DNA of 64,000 nt from Levilactobacillus fuyuanensis (GCF_003946395.1 NZ_RHNZ01000002.1:1-64000); one strand, 5' to 3'. Counted from the stretch's first letter, positions 51,041-61,160 are shown. Numbers and translations are program-made. The notes: a model not told the origin generated them from the letters alone.

Positions 51041-51718
51041 TTAGTGCAGCGTCGCAATCATCACAGCCACCGCAATCAAATTATTAAATCCGTGCAGGAT
51101 AATCGTTGTCTGAAGCTTGTCCGTCTTCCGGTAAATGTAGGCGAACGTGCCCCCCATCAAGGCGTAGATCAGCCAACTAATAATGTTGTCGCTCTGGTGG
51201 ACCAGCGAGAAGACAACGCCACTGGTGATGACTGGTATCCAAAACATCTTGGCTGGGAAACATCCCCCAACGAGGATTCCCCGGAAGGTCAGTTCCTCCA
51301 GAAATGGCGAGGCTAAAACGGCTGTCAGGCTGAGCATCACCAGGGTCAGCGAGCTATGACCCATAATGTCAGCAATCAGAGTGTTATTCTTCGTACTGGT
51401 TTCACCGAAGAAAACGTTATTGACCACATTTAACACAATCTCCGCAGCAATAATGAACACGTATCCCTTGACCATCAATTGCCAGTCCTGCCGTGTCAAT
51501 CGCTGCCAGTGCACGGGATGCACCTGCCGAAAGATCCAAGCACCCAACGCAATTGCCACGGCAAAACCAACCAAGTAGCCAGCCGCCCACAGCCCACGAT
51601 TCAGCGTGGTGCCGTGCGCCATAAAATTCAGTGGAATCTGAACCACCGACGTCACGACGATCATAATCAAGACCCATCCAAAATTCCAATAATTATTTGG
51701 TTGCTGCTTAGTTTTCAC
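51041..51718 (-). CDS. CPBP-family intramembrane metalloprotease
   Basis: 225 aa, mostly membrane segments. Motif 1 is EELTFRG (EExxxR), motif 2 is FSLVHQ (FxxxH) and the C-terminal ILHGFNNL completes the Abi/CPBP signature. Such proteins resemble Rce1 and are linked in lactobacilli to bacteriocin self-immunity or signal processing. No bacteriocin gene is nearby, so its role is open. Confidence 0.92.
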   Translation of the reverse strand: MKTKQQPNNYWNFGWVLIMIVVTSVVQIPLNFMAHGTTLNRGLWAAGYLVGFAVAIALGAWIFRQVHPVHWQRLTRQDWQLMVKGYVFIIAAEIVLNVVNNVFFGETSTKNNTLIADIMGHSSLTLVMLSLTAVLASPFLEELTFRGILVGGCFPAKMFWIPVITSGVVFSLVHQSDNIISWLIYALMGGTFAYIYRKTDKLQTTIILHGFNNLIAVAVMIATLH

Positions 51719-51874
51719 GTTATCATTCCCTCTATCACTTTGTTTTTTTGCCGAACAAACCCATAACCCGTCTAGGTTACCACTGTTTCTCGAGTTCTAT
51801 TAAAAACCGCAAAAAGTTTGCCAAATATTTATTTTTTAATGGCATTTTTTCTTGTTCTGCGTTACTATAAGGTT

Positions 51875-52044
51875 GCGGGTAAGTTTGAACTAACCTTCTG
51901 CTTACGCGTGAGGCTTCTGTCCTCATTCAACAGACAGATTTCATTTTACTCCCCCAAAGTAGATGAAATTTTTACAACATAATCCCCCAATTATGTTGTA
52001 ACCTTACTCTTTGGCCATTGCGACTTATCGTAATGGCTTTTTTT
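51875..52044 (+). ncRNA. Candidate small RNA with two CCCCC loops
   Basis: In a 364-bp gene-free gap, a weak promoter (ATGGCA, 18 nt, TACTAT) precedes a chain of hairpins. After a TGAGG/CCTCA stem come stem 1 (51938-51969, ATTTCAT/ATGAAAT and TACT/AGTA) with loop CCCCCAA, and stem 2 (51972-52001, perfect TTACAACATAAT/ATTATGTTGTAA) with loop CCCCCA. An intrinsic terminator GCCATTgCG/CGtAATGGC with TTTTTTT ends it at 52044. C-rich loops are typical of Gram-positive small RNAs that pair with Shine-Dalgarno sequences. The 5' end is approximate. Confidence 0.62.
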
Positions 52045-52082
52045 GTGTCTATTTTTAAAGGCTTTGTCTTCTAGAAAATGCT

Positions 52083-52286
52083 CTATTCATCGTCATCTTC
52101 AAATGGTCGGTGTGGCCACAACGTCCAGTACAAGAAGAAGTTGACCACCGTCGCCAGCAGTAACCCGCCAAAACCGACCGCAATCTTCACCCAACCAACG
52201 AGGGCCCACGCCAGCAATCCCCAGAGGGTGCCACCGATAATGAGGCCAGTCGCCAAGACAATTAGGATCATCGTTAACACTTTCAA
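52083..52286 (-). CDS. Small two-helix membrane protein
   Basis: 67 aa. It starts with TTG at 52286 about 9 nt after AAGGGAG. Two hydrophobic segments (about 4-26 and 31-54) and an acidic tail (FEDDDE). I do not recognise a family. No terminator is clear. Confidence 0.6.
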   Translation of the reverse strand: MKVLTMILIVLATGLIIGGTLWGLLAWALVGWVKIAVGFGGLLLATVVNFFLYWTLWPHRPFEDDDE

Positions 52287-52561
52287 CAGCGTTAGCTCCC
52301 TTCACAAGTTCAATACCAAAAGCTTACCACGTTTCTGCCAATTTATCGAAGCCTATTTTACGGACGTTCGCTTATCCAATTGGTCGAACCAATGGGTAAA
52401 ATCTCAAATCGTGCAATCGCTTGCAACGGCGCCGCTTTAGCGTTTTACTTCACGTAAATTTTATCAAAATTAAGGGGAATTAATTGCTTATTGTCAGCGG
52501 GTAACCTAAGATTAATAGTGAATAATACGCTAAGTTTTAGCAGAAAGGACGACGATCAAGC

Positions 52562-55279
52562 TTGAAAATAATTACATTACACGTTTTAGATGATTCCTTG
52601 CAGGTGAGTTACGCACCGGCCGGCCAACCCGCTGCCCAGCGTCAATTCACGATTGCCTACAATTCGGATCAAGCCATCGGCGAAAATTTGGAAAACCTAC
52701 GACTGAAGTTAGCGGGTCTCGATGTGGACGCTGCCGTCATCGACAATGCATTGAGCTACCCCTTCTCCGACACCGTCGTCGGTATCAATCACCAACGGAT
52801 CGACATCGGGCTTGCCATTACCAACATGCTCAACATCCCCGTCGTCAGCAGTCAAGCGATTGCCGATCAGGGGTTAAATGCGGCTCTCACCGCCAAGCGT
52901 AACTACCTGAGCTGGCACCTCGATTATTATGGTCAGTATCAAGGTAAGCGTAACTATGGTCAAGAAGCCATGCTCACTGTGGGCAACGGCTTCTTCGGTC
53001 TACGGGGCGCCTACACCGAGGCCCATGCCGATCACGACAACTATCCTGGCATGTACGCCGCGGGTCTCTACGACCAACTGTCGACCAATATCAACGGTCG
53101 TCAAGTCACGAACGAAGACCTGGTCAACCTACCTAATGCGCAGGCACTGACCTTTGGCGTGGATCATCAGAATCCGTTTCAGATCAAGGCTAGCGACATT
53201 CAAGACATCTACCGCAGCCTCGACCTCCACACCGGTGCTTTGACGACGACCATGCTGGTCCAGTTGCCCACCGGCCACAGCTTACAGATCAAGACAACGA
53301 AGCTCGCCAACATGAAAGACTGGCATCGCCTCGGCATTCGCTACAGTGTGACCCCCCTCAACTTTGCGGGCACCCTGCAGATCTATTCAGAAATTGATGG
53401 TAGCGTTATCAACAGCAATGTTGACCGCTATGCCGCCTTCGATCAGCACCACATCAAGGTGACTGGCACCGGCCAACAACCCGATACCATCTACTTGGAA
53501 GGCCAAACCAGAGCCTCCAAGGTCGACTTCATCTTTGGTTCGCAACTCGTCGGTCCCGGTAAGGCCCTCGATGCCCCCGTCGACACCCGGCCGAATGCCG
53601 AACAACACATTCAACAGATGCGCTCGGTCGCCGTCCAACCTAATCAAACCTATACTTTTGAAAAAAACGTGGTTCTCTTTACGAACCGCGAAACCAAGAC
53701 GGATCTCATGGCAACCGCTACGTCAGAACTCCAACAAGCCAGTTTTGCCAATACCCTAGCTAGCTCAACAGCCTACTGGCAACAGCGGTGGGCCGGCGCC
53801 GACATCCAAATTACCGGTGACATCACCGCGCAGAAGCTAACGCGGGTCAACCTCTATCACCTGTTCTCCTCGGCACAAGCTATTGCTTCTGGCAAGATTG
53901 ACGCTTCCGTCAACGCCAGAGGGCTCGACGGTGAAGCCTACCGGGGGCACGTCTTCTGGGATGAAATGTTCGATCTTCCCGTTTACGCGCTGCACGATCC
54001 ACAACTCGCTAAGCAGCTTCTGATGTACCGTTACCGGCGGCTGCCCGCAGCCAAGCAGAATGCCAAGGACGCGGGCTTTGCTGGAGCCATGTACCCGTGG
54101 CAATCCGGTGAAGTTGGCGACGAACAATCGCAAGTCGTTCACTTGAACCCCCTGACCAACACCTGGGACCCGGACTATTCCTCACTACAACGCCACGTTT
54201 CATTGGCCGTTGCCTACAACGTGATCATGTACACCCACATCACCGGTGACACCGACTTCATGGCCGACTACGGTTTGGAAATGCTGGAAGAAATCTCGCA
54301 GTTCTGGCTCAGCAAGGCCAAGTTGGACACCAAGACCGGCCGCTATACGATCGACCAGGTCATGGGGCCCGACGAATTCCACGAAAATTATCCTAACGCC
54401 GATTCGACCGGACTGGCCAACAACGCCTACACTAACCTGATGGTCACCTGGCTGTTCAATCAATTGACCGACTTACGGCAATCCTTACCACAGTCACAGG
54501 TTGCAGCCGTCGATCAGAAGACTGGCTTTAATCAAGCCGTGGCTAAAAAGGTCGCCGACGTGAGCCATCATCTCAAGCTCGATATCAATCCAGATGGCAT
54601 CATCGGCCAATTTGAGGGTTACTTTAAGCTCCCACGCCTAGACTTTAGTAAATACCAGAAGAAGTACGGGGACATCTCGCGGATGGATCGGATCTTAAAG
54701 GCTGAGGGTAAAACACCCGACGCTTACCAGGTCGCCAAGCAGGCCGATGCGCTGATGGCCTTTTACAGTCTAGATGCCACAGCCGTCATGGGTCTACTCA
54801 AACAATTGGGTTATGACTTACCACAGCAAGCGTTGATGAAGAACCTCCAGTTCTACCTCGACCGAACGACCCACGGCTCCACCCTCTCACGTATCGTCTA
54901 CGCCGTTTTGACTGCAATGGCGGGGAACATGGATCAGTCGTGGAAACTCTTCTCACAGGCCCTGTTATCCGACTATTACGACATCCAGGGAGGCACCACT
55001 GCCGAAGGGATTCACCTCGGCGTCATGGGTGCCGTCACACTGATGTCCACCCGGCACTATGCCGGCGTCGATGTCCTGGCACCGCAGCTCACGGTGAACC
55101 CTCACTTGCCAGAGAACTGGCAAACTCTGCGGTTTCACCAACTGGTTCGAGGCATTCGCTATACCTTTGCGATTGACCACCGTCAAGTCACGGTAACCGC
55201 CGATCACGCTGCCACACTAACTATTGGTCAACATAAAGTTTCACTAAAACCGCAACAACCCGCAACAATTTCATATTAA
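52562..55279 (+). CDS. GH65 disaccharide phosphorylase with N-terminal extension
   Basis: 905 aa, about 150 longer than typical GH65 maltose phosphorylases. It starts with TTG at 52562; AAAGGA lies 12 nt upstream. The GH65 N-terminal beta domain begins near residue 130 (MLTVGNGFFGLRGAY). The (alpha/alpha)6 catalytic part has the general acid Glu605 in MGPDEFHENYPN, then NNAYTNLM and FEGYF. Residues 1-125 are an added domain with no motif I recognise. The enzyme should cleave a glucose disaccharide (maltose is the usual lactobacillus substrate) with phosphate into glucose and beta-glucose 1-phosphate. pgmB follows 13 nt later. Confidence 0.88.
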   Translation: MKIITLHVLDDSLQVSYAPAGQPAAQRQFTIAYNSDQAIGENLENLRLKLAGLDVDAAVIDNALSYPFSDTVVGINHQRIDIGLAITNMLNIPVVSSQAIADQGLNAALTAKRNYLSWHLDYYGQYQGKRNYGQEAMLTVGNGFFGLRGAYTEAHADHDNYPGMYAAGLYDQLSTNINGRQVTNEDLVNLPNAQALTFGVDHQNPFQIKASDIQDIYRSLDLHTGALTTTMLVQLPTGHSLQIKTTKLANMKDWHRLGIRYSVTPLNFAGTLQIYSEIDGSVINSNVDRYAAFDQHHIKVTGTGQQPDTIYLEGQTRASKVDFIFGSQLVGPGKALDAPVDTRPNAEQHIQQMRSVAVQPNQTYTFEKNVVLFTNRETKTDLMATATSELQQASFANTLASSTAYWQQRWAGADIQITGDITAQKLTRVNLYHLFSSAQAIASGKIDASVNARGLDGEAYRGHVFWDEMFDLPVYALHDPQLAKQLLMYRYRRLPAAKQNAKDAGFAGAMYPWQSGEVGDEQSQVVHLNPLTNTWDPDYSSLQRHVSLAVAYNVIMYTHITGDTDFMADYGLEMLEEISQFWLSKAKLDTKTGRYTIDQVMGPDEFHENYPNADSTGLANNAYTNLMVTWLFNQLTDLRQSLPQSQVAAVDQKTGFNQAVAKKVADVSHHLKLDINPDGIIGQFEGYFKLPRLDFSKYQKKYGDISRMDRILKAEGKTPDAYQVAKQADALMAFYSLDATAVMGLLKQLGYDLPQQALMKNLQFYLDRTTHGSTLSRIVYAVLTAMAGNMDQSWKLFSQALLSDYYDIQGGTTAEGIHLGVMGAVTLMSTRHYAGVDVLAPQLTVNPHLPENWQTLRFHQLVRGIRYTFAIDHRQVTVTADHAATLTIGQHKVSLKPQQPATISY

Positions 55280-55292
55280 GGAGTGTTTCGCA

Positions 55293-55964
55293 ATGACAAA
55301 ATTTGCTGATATTAAAGGATTCGTTTTCGACTTAGACGGGGTTATCACCGATACTTCCATCTTACACGGTACCGCTTGGCACCAACTGGCCGACTATCTC
55401 GACGTGGCTTGGAGCGATGAGCTCGCTAACGGTCTCAAGGGGATTAGTCGGATGGACTCCCTGGAAATGATTCTCAAGGCTGGGGGCAAGGAAAACGACT
55501 ATACTCAAGCCCAAAAGGTAGAATTAGCTACCAAGAAGAACACGAACTACGTGGCCGAAGTCGACAAGATGACGCCCGCCAACATTCTGCCTGGCATGAA
55601 GGCCTTCCTGGACGATCTGCGGGCTAAGGGCTATCAATTATCCCTGGCTTCTGCTTCTAAGAACGCCCCTCGTGTATTGGACAAGCTACAGTTAGCTGAC
55701 TACTTTCCTAAAGTCGTCGACCCTGCTAGCCTGACGCACGGTAAGCCAGATCCCGAAATCTACACCAAGGGGGCACAGCTATTAAACCTGCCACCCGCAC
55801 AATGCATTGGGGTCGAGGATGCCGCTGCCGGCGTCCAAGCCATCAACGCTGCTGGTGAAGTCTCCTTAGGTATCGGTGATGCCACCGAACTTGGGGCCGC
55901 CGACATGGTCTTTGCGGACACGGCTGACGTCACACTCGCTAACATTGCGAAGAAATTAGGCTAA
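55293..55964 (+). CDS. pgmB: Beta-phosphoglucomutase
   Basis: 223 aa behind AAGGAGTGTTTCGCA. It is a HAD-superfamily enzyme: the nucleophile motif is FDLDGVITDTS, the conserved SASKNAPRVLDKL follows the cap, and GVEDAAAGVQAI supplies the Mg-binding acids. It converts beta-glucose 1-phosphate from the GH65 enzyme to glucose 6-phosphate. Two-gene operon with a terminator downstream. Confidence 0.96.
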   Translation: MTKFADIKGFVFDLDGVITDTSILHGTAWHQLADYLDVAWSDELANGLKGISRMDSLEMILKAGGKENDYTQAQKVELATKKNTNYVAEVDKMTPANILPGMKAFLDDLRAKGYQLSLASASKNAPRVLDKLQLADYFPKVVDPASLTHGKPDPEIYTKGAQLLNLPPAQCIGVEDAAAGVQAINAAGEVSLGIGDATELGAADMVFADTADVTLANIAKKLG

Positions 55965-55982
55965 AACTATACCTGTAGCATA

Positions 55983-56022
55983 TAGCGCCGCTGTTCCTAT
56001 CATGGAACGGTGGCGTTTTTGT
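55983..56022 (+). terminator. pgmB terminator
   Basis: AGCGCCGCTGTTCC and GGAACGGTGGCG form a stem followed by TTTTTG. Confidence 0.9.
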
Positions 56023-56239
56023 GTTGTTCCTACTTAGTACTAATGTAAAAAATGGGAAATCTGTCGCATCTTTTCTGACAACTTTATAAAAATTTAGGTT
56101 CTCACAAATTCAATAATAAAAAGGCAGCACCAGCCATCCCCCACCGCAACGGTGAGTGAACGGACTGAGTGTCGCCTGTATTTTTTGACCTATTTTTCCC
56201 AATCGAAATACGCTATACTAACGAGACTGGTCCTCTAAC

Positions 56240-57010
56240 TTATCGAATCAAGCCGAAGTGACGCAGACCCTTGACGATACCGTCGTCCATATTGCTGGCC
56301 GTGACATACGCCGCCTTATTTTTGGCCTGAAAGACCCCATTACCCATGGAGATTGGAATATCGACCTCGTCAAACATCTGCAGGTCATTTAAACCGTCCC
56401 CAAAGGCATAGGTTTTGACCTTCTCGAGACCAGCTTTCTTCAGAAATGTGCGAATACCCGTCTGTTTGGTGACGCCCGTCTGCATGGTATCCAGAGCCCG
56501 TGGGTTGTTGCGGACGAAGGACAGCGTGCCCGCAAACTTTTCTTGATAGATTTTTTCTTTATCCCGGTTAAAGACGTTCAAGAAGTTAATATCTTGGGAC
56601 TGATACCAGGTGGGATCAACCCGCGCGTCTAAGCGCAATAATTTAAAGTTATCGGTCGTATCCTGGTTCGCCTGGCTCAGGCGAAATCCCTGGTTATTGA
56701 AGTAACCCAACGGATCACCCTGCTCCTTGGCGAAGGCCGTAATGGCCGCTAACGTCTTCTGGTCGATTACGGCCGCAGTTAATTTTTTGCCCTGATACTG
56801 GACGTAACTGCCGTTCGCACTGACCACAGCATCGATTCCCGTGGCATCCAGGACATATTGAATTTCAAAAATGTTTCTTCCAGTCGCAATAACTGGTAGA
56901 ATATGATGTTGTTGCATTTCTTGAATGGCTGCGACACTTGTCGGTAAAACATTCTTGTCGTCGTCAAATAATGTTCCATCCAAGTCAAAAAAGACGATTG
57001 CTTGATACAT
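56240..57010 (-). CDS. Cof-type HAD-IIB phosphatase
   Basis: 256 aa. FFDLDGTLFDDDKNV is HAD motif I, VIATGRN is motif II, and FGDGLNDLQMFDEVDIPISMGN covers motifs III/IV, with a C2-type cap between. Such enzymes dephosphorylate sugar phosphates or cofactors; the substrate cannot be read. Oriented convergently with pgmB. Confidence 0.92.
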   Translation of the reverse strand: MYQAIVFFDLDGTLFDDDKNVLPTSVAAIQEMQQHHILPVIATGRNIFEIQYVLDATGIDAVVSANGSYVQYQGKKLTAAVIDQKTLAAITAFAKEQGDPLGYFNNQGFRLSQANQDTTDNFKLLRLDARVDPTWYQSQDINFLNVFNRDKEKIYQEKFAGTLSFVRNNPRALDTMQTGVTKQTGIRTFLKKAGLEKVKTYAFGDGLNDLQMFDEVDIPISMGNGVFQAKNKAAYVTASNMDDGIVKGLRHFGLIR

Positions 57011-57165
57011 TTAATCAACCTCCTAATCCACTAATACCAACGGTTTCATTATACAACAATGACCAAAGTACTGGAAATGGCGGAAATTTTTCTTCCCGGC
57101 AGATGTAGTAGTCAGTCATTTTATGGTACACTATATCTTGTATTTCTAATTAAAGAGGGGCTATC

Positions 57166-57813
57166 ATGGTGATAATTACAGCTGGAATGATCGGGGTCGG
57201 TAAAACGACTCTAACTGGAAAAATCGCATCACACTTAAATACGCAAGCATTCTTCGAACCGGTCGGTGATAACCCGGTGTTACCACTCTACTACCGGGAC
57301 CCAAAGCAATATGGTTTCTTGCTACAGATCTACTTCTTGAACAAGCGCTTTAGCATGATCAAGCGCGCGCTCGCGGACGACAACAACGTCCTCGACCGTT
57401 CGATCTATGAAGACGCCCTGTTCACACGAGAAAACAACGCTGAAGGGAACATTACGGACACCGAACTCGAGGTTTACTTACAACTCCTCGACAACATGAT
57501 GACTGAACTGAACGAACTCCCAAAGAAGGCACCAGATTTGTTAGTATACGCTGACGCCGACTTCGACACCATTCTTCACCGGATCAAGAAGCGTGGCCGG
57601 GATTACGAACAATTCGACAACAATCCTGAATTGGAATCCTATTACAAAAAGATGTGGACGGCTTACCAAGGTTGGTTCGCCGACTACGATATCAGTCCTA
57701 AGATCAAGATTGACTTACAAAAGTATGACTTAGATAAACCAGGTAATACGGAACTCGTCTTGGGTCAAATTGATGACGCCTTAAAAGACATTCGGACCGA
57801 CGCAACGGTCTAA
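57166..57813 (+). CDS. Deoxynucleoside kinase (dGK/dAK type)
   Basis: 215 aa behind AAGAGGGGCTATC. P-loop GMIGVGKTTLTGKI (residues 7-20), DRSIYEDALF and the lid-like RIKKRGRDYEQFDN match Gram-positive deoxyadenosine/deoxyguanosine kinases, which lactobacilli use for purine deoxynucleoside salvage. These kinases often occur as an adjacent dAK/dGK gene pair; only one gene is seen here. Confidence 0.93.
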   Translation: MVIITAGMIGVGKTTLTGKIASHLNTQAFFEPVGDNPVLPLYYRDPKQYGFLLQIYFLNKRFSMIKRALADDNNVLDRSIYEDALFTRENNAEGNITDTELEVYLQLLDNMMTELNELPKKAPDLLVYADADFDTILHRIKKRGRDYEQFDNNPELESYYKKMWTAYQGWFADYDISPKIKIDLQKYDLDKPGNTELVLGQIDDALKDIRTDATV

Positions 57814-57818
57814 ATTGA

Positions 57819-57862
57819 CAAAAAACTCCCACAAGCCAGAAATGGTTTGGGGGAGTTTTTTA
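57819..57862. terminator. Bidirectional terminator between the kinase and DUF960 genes
   Basis: AAAAACTCCC and GGGAGTTTTTT flank an imperfect upper stem; it serves both convergent genes. Confidence 0.88.
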
Positions 57863-57864
57863 AT

Positions 57865-58194
57865 TTAGTGGTCCGCCGTTTCGGATGGCAGCAGGATAAT
57901 CTGACTGTCACCATCATCGTAGGCCAGGACAGTATCTGGGAGTTCGGGAGCATAAGCGAAATCCGTATCGAACCCCGCACTCAGGGCTCCGGGATGATCA
58001 TTTTCATCCAATTGGACGTATTCAAACGTAGTCGTCCCCTGGTTGTTATGCAGCTTAAACGTCAGTAAATTCTCCAGTGGGAATACCCCTTGAAGGTCTT
58101 GGTCGATGATCTCCCAAACGGCGTCGATCATGTCGCCGGGCAAGGCCGCAACGGTGCCATAACTCGCGTAACGTGAATGATTATTTTCAAACAT
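57865..58194 (-). CDS. DUF960-family protein
   Basis: 109 aa from the ATG at 58194, 8 nt after GGAGG; the GTG at 58209 overlaps that site. MFENNHSRYASYGTVAALP, VWEIIDQDLQG and LLTFKLHNNQGTTTFEYVQ match DUF960 proteins of lactobacilli and staphylococci. Soluble and acidic; function unknown. Confidence 0.82.
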   Translation of the reverse strand: MFENNHSRYASYGTVAALPGDMIDAVWEIIDQDLQGVFPLENLLTFKLHNNQGTTTFEYVQLDENDHPGALSAGFDTDFAYAPELPDTVLAYDDGDSQIILLPSETADH

Positions 58195-58260
58195 TTTCTT
58201 CGCCTCCACTCTCAGTCATTTAGAACTATTATACCGTACCTAAGCTTAAAACGGGAATAT

Positions 58261-59736
58261 TTACGCTTGATGGTCACTCAGGCTCTGCGTGCCCCGGCGG
58301 TCGAGTAAGTTGACCAAGAATGAAACCACAATCAGACAGGCTCCCGTGATGAAAATCAGGTGTAACCCTTGATATAGAATACCATGTAACGTGGGCAGCA
58401 GGTGCGCTGGGAGGCTCTTGGCCGTTTGTGGGTTAATTAACTTATTCATCATCGCCATGCTTGTGCCGGGATGACTGGCAACCCCACGCGCCATCGTCAC
58501 GTTCATGACGATTCCCAGGACAGCAACCATCACGGTCTGCCCCAGCGTCCGGGCCAAGGTGTTAAATGAGGTTGCTACCCCAATCTCGGCCACAGGAACC
58601 TTGCTCTGGACGGTCACGGTCGTGGTGGTGATCGTAATCCCAAAACCAGTCCCACAGATGGCCGCAATGACAAAGAAGCTCCAGAATGGCGTGGTTGCTG
58701 GGATAACCGCCATGATGACCGCACCAATCAGCACCAGCGTCAGACTAATATTAACAATCTGGTATGGCGAGCGTTTCATTAATAATTTACCGGCAATGAA
58801 GGACCCAACGATCCACATCAGAGAGCTGGGCGTAATCGCAAATCCAGCCTCGGAGGCCTTCAATCCCAATAACCCCTGCGTCCAGGTGGGCAGATACACT
58901 TCAAAGCCCATGATAAAGCCACTCAACAGTGCAGCAATCAGATTTTGGACCACAAAGGTTCGGTTGCCAAACAGTTCCATAGGAATGAGGGGATCATCCG
59001 TCCGTTTCTCCCGGCGAATAAACGCCCAGAAGGCTGCGATAGCAACGATTAATCCAGCAATAACCCAGATGATATTGAGGTCTCCTTCACCCAGTAACTG
59101 GAAAGTCAGCATGACGGCCAAGAGGCCCACGGATAGCCAGATACAACCGGCCCAGTCCATGGTAAATGCCTGACGTGCCGTGTGCTCATTGAGAAAGAAC
59201 CAGATCAATCCCATAGTCACGATCCCAATCGGAATGTTAATGAAAAAAATCCAGTGCCAGCTCAGTTGATCGACAATAAATCCCCCTAATAGTGGCGCGA
59301 CAACCGCTGCGATTCCCCAGGCAGACCCGTTGAGACCCATGACCCGGGCACGTTGTTCGACAGGGTAAATATCAGCAAGGATTGTGAACGAGACGGGCAT
59401 GATGGCGCCCGCGCCGATACCTTGTAAGGCTCGCCAGGCAATCAGTGTCTCCATGCTGTGAGACATCCCCGACAACGTGGACCCCAGAACGAAGATGAAC
59501 AGTCCAACGAGAAAGACTAGTTTCCGACCGACGGTATCAGCCAATTTGCCATAGATGGGGGTAGCAATCGCACTGGTCAGTAAGAAGATGGAGAAGACCC
59601 AGTTCATCAGGGCCACACCCTTTAAATCACCAACGATGGTCGGCATGGCGGTCGACACGATTGTCCCCTCAACGGCTGACATGAAGGTGGCCACAAAGAC
59701 GGCGATGGTGACGACCTTAACATTTGTTTGTTTCAT
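58261..59736 (-). CDS. MFS drug exporter, DHA2 (EmrB/QacA) family, 14 TM
   Basis: 491 aa. ATFMSAVEGTIVSTAMPTI at the N-terminus is the TM1 antiporter motif of DHA2 proteins, and GKLADTVGRK is motif A. AWRALQGIGAGAIMPVS is motif B-like, and GSAWGIAAVVAPLLGGFIVD is motif C. Fourteen hydrophobic segments fit proton-driven multidrug efflux. No TetR/MarR regulator is adjacent. Substrate unknown. Confidence 0.92.
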   Translation of the reverse strand: MKQTNVKVVTIAVFVATFMSAVEGTIVSTAMPTIVGDLKGVALMNWVFSIFLLTSAIATPIYGKLADTVGRKLVFLVGLFIFVLGSTLSGMSHSMETLIAWRALQGIGAGAIMPVSFTILADIYPVEQRARVMGLNGSAWGIAAVVAPLLGGFIVDQLSWHWIFFINIPIGIVTMGLIWFFLNEHTARQAFTMDWAGCIWLSVGLLAVMLTFQLLGEGDLNIIWVIAGLIVAIAAFWAFIRREKRTDDPLIPMELFGNRTFVVQNLIAALLSGFIMGFEVYLPTWTQGLLGLKASEAGFAITPSSLMWIVGSFIAGKLLMKRSPYQIVNISLTLVLIGAVIMAVIPATTPFWSFFVIAAICGTGFGITITTTTVTVQSKVPVAEIGVATSFNTLARTLGQTVMVAVLGIVMNVTMARGVASHPGTSMAMMNKLINPQTAKSLPAHLLPTLHGILYQGLHLIFITGACLIVVSFLVNLLDRRGTQSLSDHQA

Positions 59737-59900
59737 AATTTCCTCCTACCGTTGGGCCCCACCACGCAACGAAACTGAGTAGCCAACAGCGCTACTTCCC
59801 AAATCCTGTTTGAAACAGTAATATCTTATACTATCACGGATTGCTTGTGAAAGGACACCCCCCGGTGAAAATAAATCTAGCGGACCAGCTAATCTAAACG

Positions 59901-59947
59901 CAAAAATCCCATCAGCCGGCAAGAACGCCGAACCAATGGGATTTTAT
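59901..59947 (-). terminator. metK terminator
   Basis: AAATCCCAT and ATGGGATTT enclose a CGGC/GCCG inner stem, followed by TTTTTG on the minus strand. Confidence 0.88.
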
Positions 59948-59968
59948 TTTAGAAATTAATCGTGGCGC

Positions 59969-61156
59969 TTATTTGCAAGCAGCCTTTAACGCATCGACCT
60001 TGTCTGTATGTTCCCAAGGCAAATCGATGTCGGTCCGACCAAAGTGGCCGTATGCGGCAGTTTGCTTGTAAATTGGCCGCTTTAAGTCGAGCATCTTGAT
60101 GATGCCGGCTGGACGCAAGTCAAAGAGTTGACGAACGGCTGCAGCTAATTTACTTTCCGAAACGACCCCAGTGCCGAACGTGTTGATGGAAACGGAAACG
60201 GGTTCCGCCACACCAATCGCGTAGGCAATCTGAACTTCACATTCAGTTGCCAACTTGGCAGCGACAATGTTCTTGGCAATGTACCGTGCAGCGTAACTTG
60301 CTGAGCGGTCCACCTTCGTGGCGTCCTTCCCAGAGAAGGCCCCACCACCATGGTGAGCAGCCCCACCGTACGTGTCGACGATAATCTTACGACCCGTCAA
60401 TCCGGCATCCCCTTGAGGACCTCCGATGACGAAACGACCGGTTGGGTTGATGAAGTACTTCGTCTTGTCATCTAACAGGTGGGCGGGAATAACTTCCTTA
60501 ACCACCTGATCGATCACGTCTTGACGAATCTGGTCCAACGTCACGTCTGGATCATGTTGCGTACTCAAGACAACTGTGTCGACCCGCAATGGCTTGCCAT
60601 TATCGTCGTATTCAACGGTAACTTCTGCCTTAGCATCTGGCCGTAAATAATCAATGGTGCCCATCTTCCGCAAGCTGGCGATCCGACGCATCAAGGCGTG
60701 GCTCAACGTGATGGGAAGTGGCATCAATTCTGGCGTTTCGTCGATGGCGTAACCAAACATTAACCCTTGGTCACCGGCACCAATCTTGTCCAGTGGATCT
60801 TCATCACCTTCACGCGTTTCGTAAGAGTCATCGACCCCTTGCGCAATGTCGGGTGATTGTTCGTCGATAGCGACGAGGACGGCACAGTTGTCACCGTCAA
60901 AGCCGTATTGACCGTCCGTGTACCCAATTTCTTTGATGGTTTGACGAACGACCTTTTGGATGTCCACGTATGCTTTGGTAGAGATTTCACCGAAGACCAG
61001 TACTAAACCGGTCGTAACGGACGTCTCGCAGGCAACCCGTGAATCCGGATCCTGAGCCAGTAAAGCATCTAAGATGGCGTCGCTGATTTGATCAGCAATT
61101 TTATCTGGATGCCCTTCTGAAACGGATTCCGACGTAAATAAATGTCTTTCTTGCAA
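59969..61156 (-). CDS. metK: S-adenosylmethionine synthase
   Basis: 395 aa. It starts with TTG at 61156, 8 nt after the GGGGG of the riboswitch. [28 protein letters not shown] and [16 protein letters not shown] are the MetK signatures. It makes S-adenosylmethionine from methionine and ATP. Expression is expected to be switched off at translation when SAM binds the leader. Confidence 0.97.
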   Translation of the reverse strand: MQERHLFTSESVSEGHPDKIADQISDAILDALLAQDPDSRVACETSVTTGLVLVFGEISTKAYVDIQKVVRQTIKEIGYTDGQYGFDGDNCAVLVAIDEQSPDIAQGVDDSYETREGDEDPLDKIGAGDQGLMFGYAIDETPELMPLPITLSHALMRRIASLRKMGTIDYLRPDAKAEVTVEYDDNGKPLRVDTVVLSTQHDPDVTLDQIRQDVIDQVVKEVIPAHLLDDKTKYFINPTGRFVIGGPQGDAGLTGRKIIVDTYGGAAHHGGGAFSGKDATKVDRSASYAARYIAKNIVAAKLATECEVQIAYAIGVAEPVSVSINTFGTGVVSESKLAAAVRQLFDLRPAGIIKMLDLKRPIYKQTAAYGHFGRTDIDLPWEHTDKVDALKAACK

Positions 61157-61160
61157 TGGA

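Noticed and set aside
47908-52300. Prophage or integrative element remnant around tRNA-Leu
   Set aside because: Only one phage-like domain is present; there is no integrase, no tRNA 3'-end direct repeat and no structural gene set.
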